Assembly (NCBI GenBank): GCA_049322335.1
Contig: JBMORL010000018.1
Location: 1-29,364, forward strand
Reading direction: 5' to 3'
Length of the DNA: 29,364 bases
Source: JBMORL01 sp049322335
Lineage (GTDB): Bacteria; Bacteroidota; Bacteroidia; Flavobacteriales_D; UBA2798
Shown: one piece after another, positions 15,297 through 22,773 of the stretch
How the letters are laid out: every line of letters starts with the position of its first letter
Position numbering within the stretch: the first letter of the stretch is position 1
The notes under the pieces: model-generated
What the model was told of the DNA's origin: nothing
The model's input: only the letters and a program-made list of their open reading frames with translations
Database searches by the model: none
Translations under genes and position numbers: made by a program

Positions 15297-16949
15297 TCAA
15301 CTCTGTATCACTCCCACATTATAAGCCTTCGTTGCCGGTGACTGTGATGCGGCTTCAATTCCCATAGAAATTACTTTTCGTGTTTCCATCGGGTCGATAA
15401 TGGCATCTAACCACAACCGTGCTGCTGCATAATACGGATCAATCTGTGAATCGTAGCGGTTTTTTATTTTGTTGTAGAGTTCGTCTTCTCTTTCTTTGGT
15501 GATCTCTTCTCCTTTGGTTTTCAGTGAAGCGACCTCAATCTGCAATAAAACTTTTGCTGCCTGCGCACCGCCCATCACTGCAATTTCTGCTGTAGGCCAT
15601 CCTACGATAAGGCGCGGGTCGTAAGCTTTTCCGCACATAGCATAATTTCCGGCCCCGTATGAATTTCCCATGATGATGGTAAATTTGGGAACAACAGAAT
15701 TAGCTTGAGCGTTCACCATTTTGGCACCGTCTTTAATAATTCCTCCATGTTCCGATCGCGATCCCACCATAAACCCGGTAACATCCTGCAAAAACACCAG
15801 GGGAATATTTTTCTGGTTGCAATTCATAATGAAACGTGCAGCTTTGTCGGCAGAGTCGGAATAAATAACACCACCAAACTGCATTTCACCTTTTTTACTT
15901 TTTACCAGTTTTCTCTGGTTGGCCACAATTCCAACGGCCCATCCATCCATCCGTGCGTAGCCGCAAATAATACTTTGCCCGAAACCTTCCTTGTATTCAT
16001 CGAACTCAGAATTATCAACGAGACGCAAAATAATTTCTTTGGTATCATACGGCTTCGACCGGTCGGCAGGAATTATTCCGTAAATTTCTTTCATATCCAG
16101 TTTGGGTTCAGCCGGTGCAACGCGATCGAATCCGGCATCCTGTGGTTTTCCCAGCTTATCCATCATGCGTTTGATGCGATCCAAACAATCGTTATCGTCT
16201 TTGCATTTATAATCAGTTACGCCAGAAATTTCACAATGAGTGGTAGCTCCGCCCAGCGTTTCATTGTCGATATCTTCGCCAATAGCAGCTTTTACGAGAT
16301 AAGACCCGGCTAAAAAAATAGTCCCGGTTTTGTCAACGATCAGGGCTTCATCACTCATGATAGGTAAATATGCTCCTCCTGCCACACAGCTTCCCATAAT
16401 GGCAGCGATCTGTGTAATTCCCATACTGCTCATCACGGCATTATTTCTGAAAATTCTTCCGAAATGTTCTTTATCGGGAAAAATTTCATCCTGCATCGGA
16501 AGATATACTCCCGCACTGTCAACCAAATAAATGATTGGCAATTTATTTTCAATAGAAATTTCCTGTGCGCGTAAATTCTTTTTTCCCGTAATGGGAAACC
16601 AGGCTCCCGCTTTTACCGTGGCATCGTTGGCTACCACGATGCATTGTCGTCCGCTAACATAACCGATTACAATCACCACTCCGCCACCGGGACAACCTCC
16701 GTGTTCCTTGTACATATCTTCTCCGGCAAAAGCGCCAATTTCTATTTGTGGACGGCCTTCATCCAGCAAATATTCAATCCGCTCGCGGGCAGTCATTTTT
16801 CCCTGCTCATGTAATTTGGCGATTCGTGATTTTCCGCCTCCCTCAGACACTTTTGCGTGACGCTGTTTGAGTTTGGAAATCAGCAAACGCATCTGGTCGT
16901 CATTCTTATTGAACTCCAGGTTCTCTTTCTTTTCTTTGGATTCCGCCAT
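15297..16949 (-). CDS. Acyl-CoA carboxylase beta (carboxyltransferase) subunit
   Basis: This is the biotin-dependent carboxyltransferase subunit that moves the carboxyl group from carboxybiotin to an acyl-CoA. The 550-residue length and two crotonase-fold halves fit. Motifs resemble the methylcrotonyl-CoA carboxylase beta group: KMTARERIEYLLD, VVANDATVKAGAWFP, FPDKEHFGRIFRNNAVMSS, IMGSCVAGGAYLPIMSDEA and GTIFLAGSYLVKAAIGE in the N half; FLQDVTGFMVGSRSEHGG, GNSYGAGNYAMCGKAYDP and MGGAQAAKVL in the C half with their oxyanion-hole glycines. Propionyl- or another acyl-CoA remains possible. The biotin carboxylase subunit is not adjacent. It is cytosolic and transcribed alone. Confidence 0.93.
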   Translation of the reverse strand: MAESKEKKENLEFNKNDDQMRLLISKLKQRHAKVSEGGGKSRIAKLHEQGKMTARERIEYLLDEGRPQIEIGAFAGEDMYKEHGGCPGGGVVIVIGYVSGRQCIVVANDATVKAGAWFPITGKKNLRAQEISIENKLPIIYLVDSAGVYLPMQDEIFPDKEHFGRIFRNNAVMSSMGITQIAAIMGSCVAGGAYLPIMSDEALIVDKTGTIFLAGSYLVKAAIGEDIDNETLGGATTHCEISGVTDYKCKDDNDCLDRIKRMMDKLGKPQDAGFDRVAPAEPKLDMKEIYGIIPADRSKPYDTKEIILRLVDNSEFDEYKEGFGQSIICGYARMDGWAVGIVANQRKLVKSKKGEMQFGGVIYSDSADKAARFIMNCNQKNIPLVFLQDVTGFMVGSRSEHGGIIKDGAKMVNAQANSVVPKFTIIMGNSYGAGNYAMCGKAYDPRLIVGWPTAEIAVMGGAQAAKVLLQIEVASLKTKGEEITKEREDELYNKIKNRYDSQIDPYYAAARLWLDAIIDPMETRKVISMGIEAASQSPATKAYNVGVIQS

Positions 16950-17002
16950 TGGGATATGAATTAGCGGGGTAAATATACCAAGAAACGGGCATTTCCGGTT
17001 TC

Positions 17003-17063
17003 GGGGATTACAAATCCCCTGTGATGTGGTGAAGGATTATCGCTTCGCTTAAAATCCTTCACC
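17003..17063. repeat. Two adjacent hairpins upstream of the acyl-CoA carboxylase gene
   Basis: GGGGATT (17003-17009) pairs with AATCCCC (17013-17019), and GGTGAAGGATT (17028-17038) pairs exactly with AATCCTTCACC (17053-17063) around a 14-nt loop. They lie between the terminator of the upstream minus-strand gene and the carboxylase start. Confidence 0.6.
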
Positions 17064-17072
17064 GCTGGGAAT

Positions 17073-17101
17073 AAAAAATGAAGCCATTGGCTTCATTTTT
17101 T
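17073..17101 (-). terminator. Rho-independent terminator after the Trp/His-rich exported protein gene
   Basis: A perfect 13-bp stem, AAAAAATGAAGCC paired with GGCTTCATTTTTT around a 3-nt loop, ends in T-runs on either strand. It lies 150 nt beyond the stop of the minus-strand gene at 17253 and likely ends the 22583-17253 transcript. Confidence 0.8.
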
Positions 17102-17156
17102 GTTTTTATGCGAGATCATAATAAATCATCTGCATTAACATTTGCTCACTGCCGCT

Positions 17157-17251
17157 GCCAACCACGCCCTTTGCTTCGCTGTGCGCCTGCGCTGAAGCTT
17201 CAGCGTAAGAGTAAGCTATGCAAAAGCGAAGAGAGCGCGTGGCAAGCTGAA
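17157..17251. repeat. Dispersed palindromic repeat, copy 2, with nested perfect palindrome
   Basis: The ends match copy 1 (CAACCACGCCCTTT... and ...GGCAAGCTGAA). Here the outer arms CCACGC/GCGTGG and inner arms CTTCGCT/AGCGAAG are both intact, and an extra ~33 nt includes the perfect 16-mer CGCTGAAGCTTCAGCG (17190-17205). It ends 1 nt before the stop codon of the neighbouring gene. Confidence 0.7.
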
Positions 17252-17252
17252 T

Positions 17253-18137
17253 CTACTTCCTTTTGCCTTTACCTCCGGGCGATTTTCCGCCACCACCTTT
17301 TTGCCTGTTATCCGCTTTCCTTGCCGGTTCATTCTTTGGCTGGTTTTTCACCTTATGATTGGTTTTATGCTTGTCGTGATGTGCTTTGTGGTGAGCTTTA
17401 TGATGCTGGTGTGCTGGTGCGTAGCGGGCATGAACAGTGGCTGAAGCTACCCTGTGATTATGGTAGTAGCGGTGTGCTCTTGCTCCGCGGTAAACATATG
17501 TACGGTGAAAATGGGCATGGTAAGGGCGTACATGTCCCCAATGAATATGCCATGCAACCGGGCGCCAGGGTTTCCACCAGTTGGGATAGGCTCTCCATTT
17601 CCACGGAGAAACCCAGGGACGATAAACGGGAGCATAAACAAAGCGAACGCAGGGCCAGGCCCAGACATTTACTACCACACGGATTTGTTTTTCCAGGGGC
17701 GATTTGTCATCCGATTCTTCAAAAGGTTCTACAATATAATTTTCGCCATATAATTCTTCATCGCCTACAATCTGCACATAAGCTTTTTCCTGTTCGGGGC
17801 TTTCCAGTTCTATTACGGCAACGTCCTGCGATTCTTCAGCGCTTACGGGTACCTGGAGAATAATAGCGTGAGCATTGCTATCAGTGAAGTCGGAAACGCG
17901 GATATAATCAATTTCGTCATCGCCATTCAGGTCGAGGTTATTGATGTGATTGGATTCAGTGTTCAGGGCTTTTTCGAATTCCTCGAGGCTGGTGGCTTTT
18001 TTAAAAAGATCCATAACCCCATACAGGTCAAGGTTATCGCCCGGAAGTCCGAGTGAATCTTTTTCATCATCTGTTCCTGCGCGGAGGCCTGCTGAAATAA
18101 ACAAAGCCCATGCCGCCAATGCTAATTTTACTTTCAT
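17253..18137 (-). CDS. Exported Trp/His-rich basic protein, unknown function
   Basis: I do not recognise this protein as a named family. Residues 1-20 are a signal peptide ending ...GLRA. Residues ~30-165 are acidic and include an EF-hand-like loop, DLNGDDEIDY (69-78). Residues ~170-215 are unusually rich in Trp, Pro and Arg (VWAWPCVRFVYAPVYRPWV, YPNWWKPWRP), and residues ~200-265 are His-rich (HQHHKAHHKAHHDKHKTNH). The tail is Lys/Gly-rich (GGGGKSPGGKGKRK). Such composition suggests metal or polyanion binding in the envelope, but this is inference. The gene starts 53 nt after the antiporter stop, so it is probably the last gene of that run, and a strong terminator follows. Confidence 0.8.
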   Translation of the reverse strand: MKVKLALAAWALFISAGLRAGTDDEKDSLGLPGDNLDLYGVMDLFKKATSLEEFEKALNTESNHINNLDLNGDDEIDYIRVSDFTDSNAHAIILQVPVSAEESQDVAVIELESPEQEKAYVQIVGDEELYGENYIVEPFEESDDKSPLEKQIRVVVNVWAWPCVRFVYAPVYRPWVSPWKWRAYPNWWKPWRPVAWHIHWGHVRPYHAHFHRTYVYRGARAHRYYHNHRVASATVHARYAPAHQHHKAHHKAHHDKHKTNHKVKNQPKNEPARKADNRQKGGGGKSPGGKGKRK

Positions 18138-18190
18138 AAATGGTTGAATTTGATGGTATGACCGGGTAAAGCAAAAAAGGTTTAACCGGT

Positions 18191-19414
18191 TTATTTTTTT
18201 TCCATCCAGTCGAAAGATTTTTTTAGCAGGAAAGGAGTGACAATGGTGGTAAGTGCGCCCATTACCACCAGAATGGAGAAAAGGGAGGTGTCGATAATAC
18301 CTTCGCTTAAAGCAATATTGGCAATAACAAGTTCCATGATACCGCGCGCATTCAACCCGATACCCATGGTTATGGATGATTTGTGATTCATTCCGGCCAA
18401 TCGTGCGCCTATATATCCACCTGCAATTTTTGATCCGAAGGAAAAAAGGATCACGGCAAATAATAAAGGGAAATTATCAAGAGAGGAGAATTCGAACTGA
18501 AGCCCGATGGCTGCAAAGAAAATAGGCGCCAGGAATCCCATGGTAATGGTGGAAGTGGTTTTTTCGAGTGTTTTGTAATGTTCGCTTCCCAATACTTCTT
18601 TGGTAAGCAGCATAGCAGCAAAAAAAGCGCCCACTACAAAGTGTAATCCTACAATTTCAGAGATACTGGCAAAAAGAAGAATGAAACAAAAAAGAATGGC
18701 AAACAACGATTCTTTTCCTTTCAGGAAAGCCACAATTTTATCCAGTAATGTTTTTACATAATCACCTTTTTTGGATGCATTATCGATCAGGCGGTAGGCA
18801 AGAGCAAGAATAAGCAGGAAAGCAATTACTTTAAGCAGTGTATAGCCCACTGAAACCGCTACTTCGGAATAAGTGGATTGTTCGCCACGGTTATCTATTA
18901 AAATTCCCAGGATCATCAAAGCCACTACATCATTGAAAATAGCAACCGTAATTATTTTTTGTCCGATATCGGTATTTAGTTTTTTCAGATCCATAAGAAT
19001 GCGCACACTAACGGGGAGCGCAGTTATGCTGATACATAAGCTGAGGAAAGTAGTGATCATGATGTCCAGTGCAAACATCTGCCCGATTAGTATTCCCGAC
19101 AGGATGGGAATGACAAAGGCGAGAATAGCAATCCATATTTTTCTTCCCCGCATGGCGTTGCGCACTTCACGGGGGTTGATTTCCAGTCCGGCCATGATCA
19201 CCAGCAGGAAAACCGCCATCTCTGAAAATACTTTTAATTCCAGGTTATAATATACAACCGCCAGGAGGGAAGGGCCAAGAATCATTCCGGCAAGGATCTC
19301 ACCGATCATGGCAGGCTGATTATAGCGCTCCATTAATTCTCCCATAAGACGCGCCACTACCAGCAGCATCAGCAGGTTAACAAAAAACGGTAATTCCTGG
19401 TGGATTTGCTCCAT
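18191..19414 (-). CDS. Cation:proton antiporter, CPA2/KefB-like
   Basis: This is an inner-membrane monovalent cation/proton antiporter of the CPA2 type. The 407 residues form about 11-13 hydrophobic segments. Family features include MIGEILAGMILGPS near the N terminus, VIMAGLEINPREV, the ion-site region TALPVSVRIL followed by IFNDVVALMILGIL (the ND pair in a broken helix), LHFVVGAFFAAMLL and GIGLNARGIMELVIANIAL near the C terminus. There is no RCK/TrkA-N domain. TAAATTTG ends 4 nt before the ATG, so a separate leaderless transcript is possible although the gene lies in a same-strand run. The transported ion (K+ or Na+) is not resolvable. Confidence 0.92.
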   Translation of the reverse strand: MEQIHQELPFFVNLLMLLVVARLMGELMERYNQPAMIGEILAGMILGPSLLAVVYYNLELKVFSEMAVFLLVIMAGLEINPREVRNAMRGRKIWIAILAFVIPILSGILIGQMFALDIMITTFLSLCISITALPVSVRILMDLKKLNTDIGQKIITVAIFNDVVALMILGILIDNRGEQSTYSEVAVSVGYTLLKVIAFLLILALAYRLIDNASKKGDYVKTLLDKIVAFLKGKESLFAILFCFILLFASISEIVGLHFVVGAFFAAMLLTKEVLGSEHYKTLEKTTSTITMGFLAPIFFAAIGLQFEFSSLDNFPLLFAVILFSFGSKIAGGYIGARLAGMNHKSSITMGIGLNARGIMELVIANIALSEGIIDTSLFSILVVMGALTTIVTPFLLKKSFDWMEKK

Positions 19415-19418
19415 CCTA

Positions 19419-19426
19419 CAAATTTA
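19419..19426 (-). promoter_or_regulatory. -7 promoter box 4 nt before the antiporter start codon
   Basis: On the minus strand TAAATTTG fits TAnnTTTG and leaves exactly 4 nt before the ATG at 19414, the same spacing as at the desaturase. This predicts a leaderless mRNA. No -33 TTTG was found at standard spacing. Confidence 0.45.
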
Positions 19427-19494
19427 GAAGGAACCCGAAATGAAAAATGATGTTAAAACGCAGTTTATAAACAACAGTGTGGGGATTACTTCTG

Positions 19495-19707
19495 TTACTT
19501 CCCGTATTGTTTTCTTTTCTCAATTTTTGAATGCAACTCTTTGATAATACCACTGGTGGTGGTGGTAAACATAAAAGGAAAAAAGGCATGGACAAAACAG
19601 GTAAACACTCCTGCAATAAGCCGGGCGATCACCCAAAAAGCAAAAATAAGGTGAGTGAAATAATTCAGGCCCACTTCTTTGGGATGTTGTGTAAACGGAT
19701 TACTCAT
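19495..19707 (-). CDS. DUF6356 family small membrane protein
   Basis: This is a 70-residue protein of the DUF6356 type. The hallmark order is an N-terminal FTQHPKEVGLNYFTH (family pattern FxxHPxxVxxxYxxH), a hydrophobic helix (LIFAFWVIARLIAGVF), the TCFVHAFFPFMFTTTTSG segment with its conserved His-Ala-Phe-Pro-Phe, and a short basic tail. Family function is unknown; many members are membrane-associated. Its ATG overlaps the stop codon of the racemase-like gene by 4 nt, so the two are translationally coupled. Confidence 0.85.
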   Translation of the reverse strand: MSNPFTQHPKEVGLNYFTHLIFAFWVIARLIAGVFTCFVHAFFPFMFTTTTSGIIKELHSKIEKRKQYGK

Positions 19708-20435
19708 ACTTTTATTTTTTCAATACTGTCAATAGAAATTCCGAATGCTTTTTCAGCTGAGTTCTTCATGTTTTGAGTATCTCCTGAAGTAAAAAACTGA
19801 ACCGTTGCATTTCCGCTTAAAGGTGGCCAGTTGTTTTTGATCCAGTTCCACATTTGCCGGTCGGGGTCGAGTAGTTTTGCATGAGGAAGAAAATTTTGGA
19901 TGTTAGCTGAAATCACAGGATAATGGGTGCAGGCCAGTAAAATATGTTTCTTGTTTTTTACTTTTTCAAAAACCATTTCAATGTCTTTTTCCAGTCCCGG
20001 TGAATCAAGATCTCCGGCCTCCACTCTTGCTGAAAGGGGCTGGCCGATAGTTTGTGTTACGTTTATTCCTGCTTTTTCAAGAGCTGTTTTGTAAATTTCC
20101 GATTCCACCGTTCTTTTTCCCCCGGCAACCACCACTTCTTTTATTTTTTCATCAAGCACCATTGAAATTCCATGTTCAATAATTCCGGTAATATTCATGT
20201 CGGGAGGAATTACTGTGCTTGCTGCATTGCAGGCTACGGCTATCTTATCCGCTTTCTGATCGCGGAACCAACGAATCACTTTTTCTACCCGGTGTAATAA
20301 CTCGGCCTGGTGCACTTTGCCATAGGGCGTATAACCCGCATCAGAAAAATAAATAATGTCGGCTGTTGTGTTTTCGCGCAACAGTTTCAGCAATCCCATG
20401 CCGCCAATTCCCCAGTCGAGTATGCCTATTCTCAT
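19704..20435 (-). CDS. Divergent glutamate racemase-like (Asp/Glu racemase family) protein
   Basis: This belongs to the cofactor-independent Asp/Glu racemase family. Both catalytic cysteines are present, Cys69 in VACNAAS and Cys169 in ACTHYP, together with His171 and the YTPYG loop (residues 35-39). Two substrate-pocket motifs differ from true MurI: the usual DSG is DWG at residues 7-9, and CNTAS is CNAAS at 69-73. Length (243) is slightly short for MurI (about 260-290). It may therefore racemise another amino acid or be catalytically altered rather than make D-glutamate for peptidoglycan. It starts 3 nt after the stop of the caspase-like/methyltransferase fusion gene and overlaps DUF6356 downstream. 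Confidence 0.85.
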   Translation of the reverse strand: MRIGILDWGIGGMGLLKLLRENTTADIIYFSDAGYTPYGKVHQAELLHRVEKVIRWFRDQKADKIAVACNAASTVIPPDMNITGIIEHGISMVLDEKIKEVVVAGGKRTVESEIYKTALEKAGINVTQTIGQPLSARVEAGDLDSPGLEKDIEMVFEKVKNKKHILLACTHYPVISANIQNFLPHAKLLDPDRQMWNWIKNNWPPLSGNATVQFFTSGDTQNMKNSAEKAFGISIDSIEKIKV

Positions 20436-20438
20436 ATT

Positions 20439-21731
20439 TTACGGATACGTTAGATAAATGTCTTTTATGTTTTCTATATTTCCCGAATCAAAAGCAAGAA
20501 TACAGGAATTCCACCCCACGTTTATTTTTTCCGTTTTTCTCCCGGGAAAACGGCTTTCCAAATACCATTTCATCTCATGCTCTGCACGGATGGGATTATA
20601 TTGCAGCATTTTTTTCCAGTCGGGATGCGTTACCAGTTTTTTCAGGTTCCTGTAAAATTCTTTTTGTTGGTAACGTTGTGCGTACTGCCGTAGTTTGTGC
20701 TTCAGCAGAACCGGGTACTCCTTCAGTTTAACGGGAACAGTAACCATGTCAATAATCAACACTTTTCCTCCGGGCTTTAAAATTCGTTTTATTTCGTCCA
20801 TCAGCGGATCCCAGTCGAGATAACGGAAAGATAATAGTGAAATGACTACGTCTATAGAAGCCTTTTCCACCGGAAGTTTCGGGCCGGAAAGGGTGACGAA
20901 GAATAAATTGGTTTTATCGTGATTAAGCTGTTTTGCTTTTTCTATAATGGCGGGCGAGAGGTCTGCACCAATGCCACTGGCAATGCGTGGTGAAAGCTCT
21001 TTCAGTAAAGCACCGTTTCCGCAACCTATATCAAGCAGGGTAATGTTTTTGTTCTCTGGCAAATGTTTCTGAAGCCAGTTCCACTCGTCTTTGCGGACTT
21101 TGATGTCTTTGAATACTTCATCATACAATGCAGAAACATGATTGTAGGTGGTATCGGGTTTTTCATGCAGGGGGAAAAAAGATTTCATTTTTTCCAGCTG
21201 TAATGTGCCTGAGTATTTTTTCAGTGACCCGCGGACGCCATGCGATTTTTTTCCGACACATCCGGACGCATATATTTTTTTAGAATTGTTTTTTACACGT
21301 TTGTATTTTAGTTTATCGGAAGAAAAAGAAGTGTACCAGTGATAGCCAAAAGTTTCCACGCCAAATGTGTTGGCAAAAAACTGAGCAAACCATCGGGCAG
21401 AACGACAACAATGAAAATATGCTTTTGAATTTTTTGAAAAAGGAATTTTCATATTCCGCCATTCCCAGGGACTGAATTGTTCGGGATATTCCATTGTTCC
21501 GTACATGGGGCCATACATTCCCGAATGGCCGATAAAATGATACTCATCAATAGTTTTTCCGGCAGAGGTAATGGTGGCGAATAATTGCAGCAATTCTTTT
21601 TTGGTAATAATTCCTTCGCATTTCACTTCATCTGTATATCGTTCCTTTATTTCCGAAAGCATAGTATTGGCCACCCGCGCAAATTTGTCGCTGCCTTTGC
21701 GGTAACGGGTAGTGTATACAATCAGGATCAC
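20439..21731 (-). CDS. Fusion of a predicted caspase-like (clan CD) domain and a class I SAM methyltransferase
   Basis: This is a two-domain protein of 430 residues. Residues ~195-400 are a class I methyltransferase: motif I LLDIGCGNGALL (232-243), acidic motif II GADLSPAII, the SIDVVISLLSFRYLDW motif IV region and LKPGGKVLIIDM. Residues 1-170 have no methyltransferase features. They show a beta-strand then His-Ser-Gly (IDEYHFIGHSG, His69) and, 39 residues on, a strand then Cys-Cys-Arg-Ser (AYFHCCRSA, Cys108/109). That His-Gly ... Cys layout is typical of clan CD peptidases (caspases, gingipains, CHAT). The protease assignment rests on motif pattern only. No signal peptide. It follows the 22583-21816 methyltransferase by 84 nt and precedes the racemase homologue by 3 nt. 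Confidence 0.8.
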   Translation of the reverse strand: MILIVYTTRYRKGSDKFARVANTMLSEIKERYTDEVKCEGIITKKELLQLFATITSAGKTIDEYHFIGHSGMYGPMYGTMEYPEQFSPWEWRNMKIPFSKNSKAYFHCCRSARWFAQFFANTFGVETFGYHWYTSFSSDKLKYKRVKNNSKKIYASGCVGKKSHGVRGSLKKYSGTLQLEKMKSFFPLHEKPDTTYNHVSALYDEVFKDIKVRKDEWNWLQKHLPENKNITLLDIGCGNGALLKELSPRIASGIGADLSPAIIEKAKQLNHDKTNLFFVTLSGPKLPVEKASIDVVISLLSFRYLDWDPLMDEIKRILKPGGKVLIIDMVTVPVKLKEYPVLLKHKLRQYAQRYQQKEFYRNLKKLVTHPDWKKMLQYNPIRAEHEMKWYLESRFPGRKTEKINVGWNSCILAFDSGNIENIKDIYLTYP

Positions 21732-21815
21732 AGGTTGAGTTTTTGTGAAAATAGGAAAAATTGGCGGAGTGAGGAAGAGGGATGATTATTCGCCAATGGA
21801 AAAAGATTATCCGGA

Positions 21816-22583
21816 TTATTTTGTCCCGATATAAAACAAATCCAAACAATTCTCTTTGGCTGTATCGGTAAAAAAATCATCCGTAGTTAGCAGGTTGGTA
21901 AGCTGGTTATTTTGCTTCAGTAATTTTTTCCGGTTTCTGCGGTTCATAATGTCATAGGGAATCTGCAACATCCATCGCGGCAAACGGTATTGCAGTTTAA
22001 AAATATCAAAACGCATGGTGCGGTTTACCGATTCTTTGTTTTTTTCATAATATTCCATGGCTTTTTCATTGCCGTAAACACCTTTGCATTCTACCGATGA
22101 AAAATAATTCTTCATTAATTTCTCCAGGCCTTCCACTGTGTATTCACGGATATGCCACGGGTTGCGGCTTAGCGACATTTTGATGTTGGGTGTGGTTAAA
22201 ATGGCTTTTCCTCCGGGTTTCAGCACACGCGCCATTTCCTGCAGAAATAATTTATCATTTTTAATGTGTTCGATTACCTGGAAGGAAACAATAAAATCAA
22301 ATTCATTATCGGGAATATCTTTAAAAGGCGGAACTTCCGTTTTTAAAAACTTTACTTTCCCCGGATCTTTTATTTTCGAAAGATCGAACTGGAATTTATC
22401 GAGCATTACATATTTCTCTGCCTTGGGAGATAAAATCTCCATTCCATATCCCATTCCGCTTCCTACTTCCAGCACTTTTCCCGAAGTCAATTTTTCCGCT
22501 TCAAGGTAGGCGAGTAAACTTCTGCGATAAACAAAATTGTCTGATTTATCAACGTCTGAAACTCTTTCTGCAGTTTGGATCAT
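21816..22583 (-). CDS. Class I SAM-dependent methyltransferase
   Basis: This is a 255-residue cytosolic methyltransferase of the Methyltransf_11/UbiE-like fold. Motif I is KVLEVGSGMGYGMEIL (residues ~36-51), followed by VMLDKFQFDLS at the motif II position, DNEFDFIVSFQVIEHI (motif IV) and VLKPGGKAILTTPN. The C-terminal ~90 residues are Arg/Lys/Tyr-rich (RFDIFKLQYRLPRWMLQIPY) as in glycan- or lipid-modifying methyltransferases, but the substrate is unknown. The ATG at 22583 is preceded by five heptad repeats. It is the likely first gene of the run that continues to 17253. Confidence 0.88.
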   Translation of the reverse strand: MIQTAERVSDVDKSDNFVYRRSLLAYLEAEKLTSGKVLEVGSGMGYGMEILSPKAEKYVMLDKFQFDLSKIKDPGKVKFLKTEVPPFKDIPDNEFDFIVSFQVIEHIKNDKLFLQEMARVLKPGGKAILTTPNIKMSLSRNPWHIREYTVEGLEKLMKNYFSSVECKGVYGNEKAMEYYEKNKESVNRTMRFDIFKLQYRLPRWMLQIPYDIMNRRNRKKLLKQNNQLTNLLTTDDFFTDTAKENCLDLFYIGTK

Positions 22584-22586
22584 GGG

Positions 22587-22621
22587 AGTTAAAAGTTAAA
22601 TGTTGAAAGTTGAAGGTTGAA
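22587..22621 (-). repeat. Heptad leader repeat in front of the methyltransferase
   Basis: On the minus strand, five adjacent 7-nt units of consensus TTYAACN (TTCAACC, TTCAACT, TTCAACA, TTTAACT, TTTAACT) end 3 nt before the ATG. The rest of the 22584-22773 gap holds a direct repeat GCCGGCTGAA (22641 and 22764) and an ACTGYCA-type tract. Confidence 0.7.
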
Positions 22622-22773
22622 TGTAGTTTGATAATTTTTTGCCGGCTGAACGGTCAGTGGAGTGTAAAGAGCGCATCGAAGGCAGAGTTAATTTACGTTT
22701 TTAATAGTTTCGTTTTCAGATATTAAATTATAAATGTACTGACTGTAGACTGCCAACAAAACTGCCGGCTGAA

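Noticed and set aside
17078..17863. 261-codon plus-strand frame
   Set aside because: It is antisense to the exported Trp/His-rich protein, covers the terminator and palindromic repeat, and encodes a compositionally implausible protein; the minus-strand gene has a clear signal peptide.
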